Assembly (NCBI RefSeq): GCF_003762835.1
Contig: NZ_RJWA01000003.1
Coordinates: 496,001 to 560,000, forward strand
Direction: 5' to 3'
DNA length: 64,000 nt
Source of the DNA: Micromonospora sp. HM5-17
GTDB taxonomy: Bacteria > Actinomycetota > Actinomycetes > Mycobacteriales > Micromonosporaceae
A program made the translations under genes and the position numbers. The notes beneath the pieces were generated by a model, which had not been told where the DNA came from, searched no databases, and worked only from the letters and a program-made list of their open reading frames with translations. Positions 41,842 through 51,100 of the stretch are shown in pieces. The first letter of the stretch is position 1; every line of letters starts with the position of its first letter.

Positions 41842-41921
41842 ACCCGACGCGGCCGTTCGGCGCGGCGGGACTGGCGCCCGGCGGCGTCGACGCCGGACGA
41901 TGGCGTCAGGAGGTGGTCGTC

Positions 41922-43253
41922 GTGGTCAGCATCGCCACCGACCAGTTGACGAAGATCTATCGCGACGGCACCGTCGCGGTCGACCGGGTGAGCCTGGAGA
42001 TCGCCTCCGGCGAATTCGTCGTCCTGCTCGGCCCGACCGGCTGCGGCAAGTCGACGATCCTCCGCCTGATCGCCGGCCTGGAGGAGCCGACGAGCGGTCG
42101 GATCCTGCTCGACGGCGCCCCGGCGCCACCCGGTCCCGGACGGCACCACCGACTGTCGATGGTCTTCCAGGACTACGCCCTCTATCCGCACCTGACCGTG
42201 GCCGAGAACATCGCCTTCCCGCTGCACATCGGTGCGGAGCCACCGGCCGACCCGGACCGCCGGGTCGCCGAGGTCGCCGCCCAGCTCGGCATCACCGGAC
42301 TGCTGCAACGCCGGCCCGGTCAGCTCTCCGGCGGCCAACGGCAGCGGGTGGCGATGGCCCGGGCCATCGCGAGCGAGGCCCGGGCGTTCCTCCTCGACGA
42401 GCCTCTGTCCAATGTCGACGCTGGTGTCCGGGCCGAGCTGCGGGCCGAGGTGGCCTCGCTTGCCCGTCGGATGGGGGTCACCACCGTGTACGTGACCCAC
42501 GACCAGGTCGAGGCGATGACGATGGCGGACCGGGTCGCGGTGCTGCGCCGCGGCGTCCTCCAGCAGATCGGTCCGCCGGACGAGGTCTACCGGGATCCAC
42601 GGACGCTCTTCGTCGCGGCGTTTCTCGGCACGCCCCGGGCCAACCTGCTCCAGGCCGCCGTTCACGCCACCGACGACACGGTGGTGCTCGACCTCGGGTC
42701 GCAGCTCATCGAGCTGCCGCCCAATGATCCCCGGCTCTCGGGCCTGCGGGCCCGGCACACCGCACGGGTGACCCTGGCGCTGCGCGCCGACGCCCTGACC
42801 CCGGTGCCACCCGAAGCGGCGAGCGAGCGGCCGGTGGTCCGCGGCGTGGTCCGGCTCGTCGAGCACCTCGGCCACGAGGCGCTGGTGCGCGTGGCCACCG
42901 ACACCGTGCCGACCGCCAGCAGCCAGGCTCGTCTGGAGCATCCCGAGCCCGACCACCACCTCTCCGAGGTGCTCGCCGTCGAACTGCCCGCCGGGCACCC
43001 GGTGCGGGACCGGCTGGCCCGGATGATTCCGCGCCAGCGGACGGCCCGACAGCCGGCGACGGCCCGGACGCGGTACGGCTTCTACCCGGTGTACGACCCG
43101 GAACTCAACGCCGACCCGCCGACCTCCGGTGAGCTGGTGGTCCGGGTCCCGGCGCCGGTCGTGCCCCGTCCCGGCGAGCCGCTCACCCTCGCGGTCGATC
43201 TCGACCAGCTGCTGCTCTTCGACGCGGCGGGTGACCGGATCCGTCCGGACTGA
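41922..43253 (+). CDS. MalK/MsiK-type ABC ATPase, orphan
   Basis: A 443-residue ATPase with full motifs: GPTGCGKST, Q-loop VFQDYALYPHLTV, LSGGQRQRVAMARAI, FLLDEPLSNVD and the switch VTHDQ. The C-terminal ~200 residues carry TOBE/OB segments, longer than usual in sugar-importer ATPases. The start is set at GTG 41922, 8 nt after AGGAGG; GTG 41913 overlaps that site. No permease or binding-protein gene adjoins it. In Streptomyces, MsiK serves several sugar importers from a separate locus, so this could be an analogous shared ATPase; this is inference. Confidence 0.9.
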   Translation: MVSIATDQLTKIYRDGTVAVDRVSLEIASGEFVVLLGPTGCGKSTILRLIAGLEEPTSGRILLDGAPAPPGPGRHHRLSMVFQDYALYPHLTVAENIAFPLHIGAEPPADPDRRVAEVAAQLGITGLLQRRPGQLSGGQRQRVAMARAIASEARAFLLDEPLSNVDAGVRAELRAEVASLARRMGVTTVYVTHDQVEAMTMADRVAVLRRGVLQQIGPPDEVYRDPRTLFVAAFLGTPRANLLQAAVHATDDTVVLDLGSQLIELPPNDPRLSGLRARHTARVTLALRADALTPVPPEAASERPVVRGVVRLVEHLGHEALVRVATDTVPTASSQARLEHPEPDHHLSEVLAVELPAGHPVRDRLARMIPRQRTARQPATARTRYGFYPVYDPELNADPPTSGELVVRVPAPVVPRPGEPLTLAVDLDQLLLFDAAGDRIRPD

Positions 43254-43364
43254 GCCGGCGGACCCCGACACCGGGCGTGCTGGTGCGGCGGTGCCTGACG
43301 CGACCCTGGTCCGGCCGGTGCGGCGACGGTGCCGTGGGTCCGGAGCCGCCCGCGTGCCCGGGGG

Positions 43365-43943
43365 TCAGGCGGGTGCGGCCGCCATGAGCTGGCGTCGGAC
43401 CCGCATCAGGGCGAAGCCGAGCAGGTTCAGCCCGCGCCACCGCGTCGGGTCCGCAGCCCTGGGATCCGTGGCGGCGAGCCCGATTCCCCAGATCCGGTCG
43501 ATCGGGCTGGCCTCGACGAGCACCCGGTCGCGGGTGCCGAGCAGGTAGTCCCGCAACTCGGGGTGCTGGCCGAACTTCGCCATGTTGCCGGCGACCACCA
43601 GGTCGAAGCGGTGCGCGTCCCAGACCTCCTGGTCGAAGCCACGGACCCGCCGTCCGAGCGCCTGCGCCGCGCCCGGGCTCGGTGCAACCAGCACCTGCGC
43701 GGCGATCGTGTCGTCGCCGAAGAGTCGGGCCTTGCCGGCCATCATGTAGTGCTCGGCCGTGGCGTACCGCACGCCGTCCACGACGAACGGTGCCGGCCAC
43801 CACTGGCTGAAACAACCGGCACCCAGGGAGCCGTCGGGCTGGCGGTGGTGGCGCCAGAAGAAGGCGTACCGGAACCGGGTGCCCCCGGCCGCGCGCCGGC
43901 GGAGGTCGTCGACATCCTCCGGCAGGGGCGTGGCCGCGGACAT
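43365..43943 (-). CDS. NADAR family N-glycosidase-like protein (YbiA/RibX superfamily)
   Basis: About 192 residues. FRYAFFWRHHRQPDGSLG and CFSQWWPAPFVVDGVRYATAEHYMMAGKA form the conserved N-terminal half (tryptophans and the E-H pair of the NADAR signature). VVAGNMAKFGQHPELRDYLLGT and PIDRIWGIGL follow, with GLNLLGFALMRVR at the C-terminus. NADAR proteins cleave N-glycosidic bonds in riboflavin precursors or remove ADP-ribose from guanine. The start is set at ATG 43943 (SAATPLPED); ATG 43955 adds four residues. No partner ADP-ribosyltransferase or riboflavin gene adjoins it. Function in this context unknown. Confidence 0.85.
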   Translation of the reverse strand: MSAATPLPEDVDDLRRRAAGGTRFRYAFFWRHHRQPDGSLGAGCFSQWWPAPFVVDGVRYATAEHYMMAGKARLFGDDTIAAQVLVAPSPGAAQALGRRVRGFDQEVWDAHRFDLVVAGNMAKFGQHPELRDYLLGTRDRVLVEASPIDRIWGIGLAATDPRAADPTRWRGLNLLGFALMRVRRQLMAAAPA

Positions 43944-44082
43944 GGACCGGAGCATGGCACGGCGTTCCAGGCTCGCGCCACGCGATCACCGGAGGGCCGG
44001 CGCCGCGCACGGCGGCCGCAGACCACCGACGCTGCCCGGCCGAACCCGGCCAGGTCGGCGCACGGCCATCACCCCGGCGTGC

Positions 44083-44122
44083 GCCCCGACCGGGAGACGC
44101 TGCCGCCTCTCCCGGTCGGGGC
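44083..44122 (-). terminator. Hairpin downstream of the Ser/Thr kinase gene
   Basis: A perfect 15-bp stem (44083-44097 with 44108-44122) and 10-nt loop, starting 53 bp after the kinase stop on the minus strand. It also lies upstream of the NADAR gene, so it isolates the two. Confidence 0.7.
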
Positions 44123-44175
44123 ACCGGCAGCCCTCCAGACCGAGGTGCCGGGCGTCCTCCCAGCGGGCCCGGTCG

Positions 44176-45801
44176 CTAGACCGCGCCGGCCAACTCCACC
44201 AGGGCGGCATCGAGGAGCTGCGCGTACTCCGGGGTGATCGATCCCTCGCTGACCCGGGTCGCGACCTTGTCCCCGAGCTGGGTCACCCGCCCGGCGAGGT
44301 CCGCGGACTCGGCGTTCCAACCGGTCCGCAGGTTACGGAGGTGGTTGCGCAGATCCACCCCGGCGTGGTCGCGGATCCCGCTGTCCGCGAGACCGTCGGC
44401 GATGATCTGGTCGAGGTTCGCCATCGCCTCGGAGACCGACGGCGTGGCGGGGGCGGGACGGTGCGGCGGTGTCGCGGTGGTCGGCGCGGGCGCGGTCGAG
44501 GCCGTCGACGGGCGCGGCGCGTCGGACGGGGCGCGGGACGGCATTGGACCGGCCCCGGCGCTGGCCCCGCTGGTGGGGGTCGGCCGTGGCCACCCGCCCG
44601 GCGTGGCGGCGGCGATCACGACGGCGATGAGGGCGAACAGCGTCGCCGCGGTCGCGATGAGGACCCGTCCGGGGTGCTGCGGCACCGGACCCCGGACGGA
44701 GCGCGGAGGCCGGTTTGCCGGCCCGGGATCGGGTGCCCCGACCGCCGACTCGGCCGGCGAGGCTCCGACCGGATCGGACTGCCGCGGCTCGGGAACCGGA
44801 CCGGACGGTGGCGGCGTGGCGGCGGGCGGCTGCACCGGCGTCACCGACTCCATCGACTCCGTCGGCATCGTCCCGGGCGCGACGGCGGGTGCGACGGCGG
44901 TCCCGGCGGCGGGCGGAGCGTCCGGCGGCCGGAGCACCCCGCCGGGGGGCGGGACGCGTTGGGGACCGACGCTGAGCAGCTGCGCCCGCAGGGTCTCACC
45001 GACCTGCGCGGCGGTCGGCCGTGCCGCCGGGTCGCGGGCCAGACACCGCAGGCAGACGTCGGCCACCGCGGCCGGCAGATCCGGTACGTCGGCCAGCGTC
45101 GGCTCGGCACCGGACTCCAGTGCCCGGGTCAGCTCGTCCCAGGTGTCGGCCGGGAACGGCACCCGGCCGGTCAGGGTCTCGTACAGCAACACCCCGAGCG
45201 AGTACGTGTCGGTCGCCGGCTGCGCCGGCAACCCGTCCAGACGCTCCGGGGCGACGTACGCGGGGGTCCCGAACGTCTCGCCGTCCTCGTCCTCGTCCGG
45301 GGCGCCGACGTGGGTGGCGATGCCGAAGTCCAGCACCTTCGCGCCGGTCGCGGTCATCATGATGTTCGCCGGGGTGATGTCCCGATGCACGATGCCCAGG
45401 CGGTGTGCCGCGGCCAGCGCCTCCGCCACCTGCGCGCAGACCTCCACCGCCGCCGGCCAGGGCAGCGGCCCGGCGGTGAGCCGCGCCTTCAACTCCTCGC
45501 CGGTCAGCAGCTCCATCACCACGAAGGCGATGATCTCGCCGTCCGGGCCGAGGGTCTCGCCATAGTCGTGTACGGAGGTGACGTGCGGGTGGACGAGCTG
45601 CGCGGCCGCCCGGGCCTCCTCCCGGACCATCTCCCGGAACTTCGGGTCGGCGGCGAGTGACGCGGCGAGCACCTTCACCGCGACCACCCGGTCGAGCACC
45701 TCGTCGCGCGCCCGCCAGATCACCGACATTCCGCCGGCACCAATCGTGTCAATCAGACGATATCTCCGGGCGAGCAGGCCGCCCGCCTGCAACGCTGCCA
45801 T
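44176..45801 (-). CDS. Membrane-anchored Ser/Thr protein kinase
   Basis: A protein of about 541 residues. The kinase domain (~residues 12-270) has the glycine loop GAGGMSVIW, VAVKVL with the ATP-binding lysine, VVMELLTGEEL, a catalytic loop HRDITPANIM, KVLDFGIA with the magnesium Asp, and the APE segment YVAPERL. The usual lysine after HRDx (HRDxK) is threonine here. A Pro-rich linker leads to a transmembrane helix (~390-412) and an extracytoplasmic helical domain ending VELAGAV. ATG 45801 is used; GTG 45813 is an alternative. Such kinases sense envelope signals and phosphorylate FHA-binding targets. Confidence 0.92.
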   Translation of the reverse strand: MAALQAGGLLARRYRLIDTIGAGGMSVIWRARDEVLDRVVAVKVLAASLAADPKFREMVREEARAAAQLVHPHVTSVHDYGETLGPDGEIIAFVVMELLTGEELKARLTAGPLPWPAAVEVCAQVAEALAAAHRLGIVHRDITPANIMMTATGAKVLDFGIATHVGAPDEDEDGETFGTPAYVAPERLDGLPAQPATDTYSLGVLLYETLTGRVPFPADTWDELTRALESGAEPTLADVPDLPAAVADVCLRCLARDPAARPTAAQVGETLRAQLLSVGPQRVPPPGGVLRPPDAPPAAGTAVAPAVAPGTMPTESMESVTPVQPPAATPPPSGPVPEPRQSDPVGASPAESAVGAPDPGPANRPPRSVRGPVPQHPGRVLIATAATLFALIAVVIAAATPGGWPRPTPTSGASAGAGPMPSRAPSDAPRPSTASTAPAPTTATPPHRPAPATPSVSEAMANLDQIIADGLADSGIRDHAGVDLRNHLRNLRTGWNAESADLAGRVTQLGDKVATRVSEGSITPEYAQLLDAALVELAGAV

Positions 45802-46178
45802 CGTTCGTCGCACCTGCCTGGAAGAGTCGGGGTTGCCTCCGGCCGTGTGGGTCGTATCAGGCTGCGGGACGGACAGATCCCTGTCAATGACCAGTGTGCC
45901 GCGCTGATACGTCCGCTTTAACGGTGACGTCCCTTTTCCTCCAGCGTCCCAGGGGCGGCCGGTCCCCGCCGCGCCGCCGGGGTCGGGTGTCGTCGGACGG
46001 CGCCCCCGCTGCGCCGAGTGGTCGCGGTCGACACGCCGCCCACGGCGCCCCGGGACGGGTGATCCTCGGCCGGATCCTGCCGGGGTCGGCCGTACGGGGG
46101 CGGGCCACCAGGCCCGTCCCGCCGGCCCGTGGCGCCCACCGGCGTGGCCGGGTGGGCGGCCCGTGCCAGGATGAACGC
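45802..46178. other. Intergenic region between Ser/Thr kinase and patatin gene
   Basis: A 377-bp divergent gap with both promoters. It contains GTATCAG (45854-45860) inverted at CTGATAC (45904-45910), enclosing GACAG-N4-CTGTC (45872-45885). The region past 46000 is very G+C-rich and open in frame with the patatin gene but looks like spacer. I see no gene. Confidence 0.45.
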
Positions 46179-47015
46179 ATGGTCAGCGGTCCGGTCGCGT
46201 TCGTGCTCGGCGGTGGCGGGGTACTCGGCGCCGTCGAGGTCGGGATGCTGCGGGCGCTGTTCCGGGCCGGCATCCGCCCCGATTTCGTCCTCGGTACGTC
46301 CATCGGCGCGGTCAACGGCGCGCTCGTCGCCGCCGACCCGACCGAGGCGGTCACCAACCGGCTGGTCCGGCTCTGGGCGTCACCGGAGGCGAGTGAGGTC
46401 TACGGCGACTCCATCGCCCGGCAACTGCGGCGCTTCGCCGCCCGTACCCACCTGCACTCGCCGCGCCCGCTGCGTCGGCTCCTCGAGACGGAACTCGGCG
46501 AGACGACCACCTTCGCCGACCTGGCGATCCCGTTCCGGTGCTGCGCGGCGAGCATCGAACGCGCCGCCGAGCACTGGTTCAGCAGTGGCCCCCTGGTTCC
46601 GGCGGTGCTCGCCTCCGCCTCGGTCCCCGGCCTGCTGCCACCAGCCGAGATCGACGGGGAGCACTTCATCGACGGGGGCATCGTCAACTCGATCCCGATC
46701 GGCGAGGCGGTGCAGGCGGGCGCCAAGCGGATCTTCGTACTCCAGGTGGGGCGGATCGAGCGGCCGCTGAGTCCGCCGCGCCGGCCGTGGGAGATCGCCC
46801 AGGTGGCGTTCGAGATCGCCCGGCGGCACCGGTTCGCCCGGGAGATGTCGGCGCTGCCCGACGACGTGGACGTTCACGTGCTACCGACCGGCGGGCTCGG
46901 GCCGCGGGACGACACCCCGTGGGCGTACCGGGACATGGCGGCGGTGGGCCGGCGGATCAGCCGTGCCTACACCGCCTCCCGGCGCTACCTCGCCGAGTAC
47001 GTGGACCTCGACTGA
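46179..47015 (+). CDS. Patatin-like phospholipase (RssA/NTE-like)
   Basis: A 278-residue cytosolic lipid acyl hydrolase. VAFVLGGGGVLGAVEVGML is the oxyanion-hole loop. GTSIGAVNG carries the nucleophile serine (near residue 44), and HFIDGGIVNSIP the paired aspartate (DGG), giving the Ser-Asp dyad of patatins. ATG 46179 fits the family N-terminus. Its stop overlaps the downstream acyltransferase start (TGATG), so the two act together, probably in phospholipid turnover and resynthesis. The regulated substrate is not known. Confidence 0.93.
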   Translation: MVSGPVAFVLGGGGVLGAVEVGMLRALFRAGIRPDFVLGTSIGAVNGALVAADPTEAVTNRLVRLWASPEASEVYGDSIARQLRRFAARTHLHSPRPLRRLLETELGETTTFADLAIPFRCCAASIERAAEHWFSSGPLVPAVLASASVPGLLPPAEIDGEHFIDGGIVNSIPIGEAVQAGAKRIFVLQVGRIERPLSPPRRPWEIAQVAFEIARRHRFAREMSALPDDVDVHVLPTGGLGPRDDTPWAYRDMAAVGRRISRAYTASRRYLAEYVDLD

Positions 47016-48073
47016 TGCCGCTGCCGCCCCGGTGGGTCCGGCGACTCGTGATCGCTCCCGGTACGGTGCTGCTCGCCGTCCTGGTGGTGACCACGCTGCC
47101 GGTGTGGCTGCTCATCGCGGCGGTGGCCTCGCCGCTGGTGTCCGGCTACCTCCGCCCGCTGCGCCTGCTCTGGTTCGCCATCGTCTACCTGGTCTGGGAT
47201 GCCGCCGCGCTGGTCGCGCTCTTCGGGCTCTGGATCGCCTCGGGCTTCGGCGGGTACAAGCGCTCCCCGGCGTTCCAGCGCGCCCACCACCTGCTGGCCG
47301 GGTGGTTTCTCACCGCTCTGTTCTGGCAGGCCAGGTGGACCCTTCGGCTGCGTATCGACGTGGTCGGCGCCGACCCGGACACCGCACTGCCCGGGCGTCC
47401 CGAACTGGTCCTCTGCCGGCACGCCGGACCGGGTGACTCCTTCATCCTGATTCACGCGCTGGTCAACTGGTTCAAGCGGGAGCCGCGCATCGTGGTGAAG
47501 GACACCCTGCAGTGGGACCCGGCCATCGACGTCCTGCTCAACCGGCTGCCGAACCGGTTCGTCGCGGGGGGACGCCGGGCGCGGCGGGTCGGCCCCGGCG
47601 GGCGCGGCGGTGCGTCCCGGGAGACCCTCGCCGAGCAGATCGGGCACCTTGCCCGCGACCTCGACGCCGACGACGCCTTCGTGATCTTTCCCGAGGGAGG
47701 CAACTTCACCCCGCGTCGCCGGCTGCGCGCCATCGACCTGCTCCGCTCCCGGGGCCTGGACGCGATGGCGGAGCGGGCCGAGGCGATGCGGCACGTCCTC
47801 GCCCCGCACCCGGGCGGCGTGCTGGCCGCCCTGGACGCCGCCCCGGAGGCCGGGGTGCTCTTCGTCGCGCACACCGGGCTGGACCGGATGCTCACCGTCG
47901 CCGACGTGTGGCGGGAACTGCCGATGGACAAGCGGATCGTGATGCGGTTCTGGTCCGTACCGCCGGAGGAGGTGCCGGCGGGCCGTGAGGAGCGGATCGA
48001 GTGGCTCTACGACTGGTGGGCGCGGATCGACGCCTGGATCGACGCGCATCGCCGTGGCGAGGACTCGCGGTAG
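47015..48073 (+). CDS. 1-acyl-sn-glycerol-3-phosphate acyltransferase (PlsC family)
   Basis: A 352-residue membrane-bound acyltransferase. Two N-terminal helices (~15-45 and 50-80) precede the catalytic domain. CRHAGPGDSF is the H-x4-D motif, RLPNRFVAGG lies in the middle, and VIFPEGGNF is the glycerol-phosphate-binding block. Beyond it a ~110-residue domain ends with a helical DWWARIDAWIDAHR. It transfers an acyl chain to lysophosphatidate or a related lysolipid. It is translationally coupled to the patatin upstream. The strong N-terminal helices place it in the inner membrane. Confidence 0.9.
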   Translation: MPLPPRWVRRLVIAPGTVLLAVLVVTTLPVWLLIAAVASPLVSGYLRPLRLLWFAIVYLVWDAAALVALFGLWIASGFGGYKRSPAFQRAHHLLAGWFLTALFWQARWTLRLRIDVVGADPDTALPGRPELVLCRHAGPGDSFILIHALVNWFKREPRIVVKDTLQWDPAIDVLLNRLPNRFVAGGRRARRVGPGGRGGASRETLAEQIGHLARDLDADDAFVIFPEGGNFTPRRRLRAIDLLRSRGLDAMAERAEAMRHVLAPHPGGVLAALDAAPEAGVLFVAHTGLDRMLTVADVWRELPMDKRIVMRFWSVPPEEVPAGREERIEWLYDWWARIDAWIDAHRRGEDSR

Positions 48074-48185
48074 CGCGCGGCGGGACTCGGCGCCGCCCCG
48101 GGACCAGGGCGGGCGCCCGGGCGGTCGGGCCCGGGTAGGTACGCGCACTCTGTGCGCCGCCGGCCGGCTGCCGCAGCATGGCGGC

Positions 48186-51100
48186 ATGGTTCATGCGGTG
48201 CGGGCGTACCCCTGCCCGGTATGCGGCGCGGGCGCCGATCTGGCGACCGGATGTCCCGGCTGCGGTCGTGGCCCGGATCCGGTCGCGGCGGAGGTCGTCC
48301 GGCTCAACGCCGAACTCGGCGCGCTCTCGGTCGAACTGGTCCGGGCGCGGGAGGCGTACCGGTCGGTCGAGGCCGCGCTCTGGCGCACCCGGCAGCGGCG
48401 CGACCTGCTGGCCGGCCAGGTCCGCGTCGCCGCCGCTGCCGCGCGGGCCGCCCGGGCCGCGTGGCCCGCCCAGCCCGTCGTCGCGTCCGGTCCGGTCGCC
48501 GCGTCCGGGCCAGCCGCGACACCGGTACGCCCGGAGGCCTCCACCCGGGTCGTGCAGAACATCCTGTTCGCCCTGGGCGGCCTGCTGGTCGGAGCGGCTG
48601 CCATCGGCTTCACCGTGGTCGCCTGGCCGGCGATGGGGATCGTCAACCAGGCGGCGGTGCTCGCCGGGCTGACCGCGTTGGTGCTGGCGGTACCCGTCGT
48701 GGCCCGCGGGCGCGGCCTCCCCGCGACCGCCGAGACCTTCGCGGCGCTCGGTCTGCTCCTGGTGCTGCTCGACGGGTACGCCGTCTGGGCCGTCAACCTG
48801 TTCGACGTGGCCGGCTGGCCCCGGGTCCGGTACGCGGTGCTGGTCCTGGGCGTCGGCGCGCTGGTGGCCGCCGGCTACCGGCGGCTCACCGGGCTCGCCG
48901 CGCCGTGGTTCGCCGGGCTGCTCCTGCTCCAGCCGATGCCGCCGCTGCTGGCGTACGACGCCGGTGCCGGCGCCACCGGCTGGACGCTGGCGCTCGCCGC
49001 CCTGGCGGTGGTCGATCTCGGCCTCACCCGGGGGCGGGACGACGGACCGCTCGGCCTGGTGCGTCGGGTCGTCGCGTGGCTCGCTTACGGGGGTGCGGTG
49101 CTGCTCGCCGGGTTCTGCGCGCTGCTGGCGCTGGCGTCCATCGACGGTCCGGGCGCCGGCGTCCCGCTGCTGGTGTCGCCGGTGCTGCTGGTCGCCGGAG
49201 CAGTGCTGACCCGGCACCAGGGGTTCGGGGCGGTCGCCGCCGGGCTCACCGTGGTGGCGCTCGGGATCGCCCTGCTCCGGGCGGTCGTCGACCTCGGCGG
49301 GCCGGCGCTGGTCGGCGCGGCCCTCGTCGGCGCGGTGCTCGCCGGAGCGGTGGCCGCCACCACGCGGCTCCTTCCGGCCGGGGTGCGGCCCGGCCCGTAT
49401 GCCGGCGGAGTGGTGCTGGTCGGCTCGGTGGCCACCCTGGCCGGGCTGATGGCGCTGGCCACGGGGCTCGCCACCGCGCTGCGCTCCCAGCCGCCGTGGC
49501 GGGCCGACCTGACCGCCGAGATCGGCCCGTTCGACTGGCAGGCGCCGGTCGCGCTGCCGGTGGCGGTTGGCGGCCTCCTACCGCTGCTGCCGTCGCGCGG
49601 TCGCCGGCCGGTGGCGCTGACCGGTGCGGTGCTGACGGTCCTGGCGCTTCCGACCGCGGTGGCACTGCCCTGGTGGCTTCCGGCGGTGCTCAGCCTCGGC
49701 ATGGCGGCGGCGCTGGCCCTGGCTGCCGTCGGGAGGCCCCGATCCGGTCGGGCGGTCGGCGCGCTGGCCGGCGCCGGGGCCGCGCTCGCCGGGCACGCCC
49801 TGCTGGTGGGGCTGGCCCGCCCGGCCGCTGCCGCCGGGGTCCTGGCCGCGACGGTGCTGCTCGGGGTGACGGTCGCCGCGACGGCGGCCCGGCCCGGCAC
49901 GCCGCCGCTTCCGGCGGCGGGCGACCGGGGACCGGCGGGCCCTGTCCCCGCCCCGCTGACCGGAGCGGTCCGGCGGGTGGGCGGCGCCGCGCTCGCGGTC
50001 GCGGTGCTGGCGACGCCGGCCGCGGTGGTCGTCGGTCTGGTCGCCGTGGGCGTACCGCCCTGGTGGCAGACGCGGGCCGCGCTCGCCGTCACCGTGTCGC
50101 TGACCGCCGCCGTGCTGCTCCGGCCCCGGTGGATGCCTGCCGAATACCGTCCGTACGCGGGCAGTGCGCTCTCGGTGGTCATGCTGGCGGTCGGTCTCGC
50201 TCCGGCGCTGCCCGGGATCGACGAACCGTCCGGCGTGTACGCCGCCGGGGTGCTGCTGGCGACGGTCGCCCTCCTCGCCGCGGCCCGGGGGCGGCGACCG
50301 CTGGACGCCCGATCGGCGGCGTCGCCGGCCGGGGAGGGCGGCGCTCCGTTCCCGGTCATTCCGCTGGTCCCCGCGACGGTGCTGCTGGCCCGGGTCGCGG
50401 TGGCGGTCGCCCCGGCCGTCGGCGCGGTGCTCGTCGCGCCGTACGCCTGGCTGCCCCGGATCTGGTCGGGGACGCCGGCTGGGGTCGGCCTGCATCCGGG
50501 CGAGTGGCGGCCCGACGTGCCGGCCGCGGTGACCCTGCTGCTGGTCGCCGCGACAGCGGCGGTGCTCCACCGGGCCCGGCACGGCACCTGGCGGAGGGCG
50601 GCCGTGCCCGTCGCGTCGTGCCTGGCGGTCGCGGTGCCGGCCGGGCTCGCCGCCGTCGGCGCCCCCTGGCCGACCGTGCCGGCGACCGTGTTCGCCGGCG
50701 GCCTGACGGCCCTGCTCGGCGCGGCGGTCTCGGCCCGGGTCGGCCGGGCCGCGCGGGTCGGCGTACCGCTCGGACTGCCGCTCACCGGGGCGGGCCTCGC
50801 CGGTCTCGTCCCGACCCGGCCCGGCACGATCGTCGGGCTGGCGGTCCTGACCGCGACCGGGCTGGCCGTCGGGGTGGCCGGCCGGCGCGTGACGGCCCGG
50901 ATCCCGGGTTGGCTGGCCGCGGTGACGGCGGCCGTTCTGCTCGCGGTGGCCGGTCCGCGCGCCGCCGACCAGCCGCTCCGGTATGCCGCGCTGCTGGTAC
51001 TCGCGGTGGCCGCCGTGACGGTGGCCGGCGGGGTGCTGCTGCGGAGGGTGGGTACGGCGTCCGGGGCGGCCCGGCCGGTCGGGGAAGCCGGGTCGCCCGG

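Noticed and set aside
43254-43364. Terminator between the MalK-type ATPase and NADAR genes
   Set aside because: No stem longer than a few base pairs was found in this convergent gap.
45894-46178. N-terminal extension of the patatin gene
   Set aside because: The added residues are Arg/Gly/Pro-rich spacer translation. The conserved patatin glycine loop begins right after ATG 46179.
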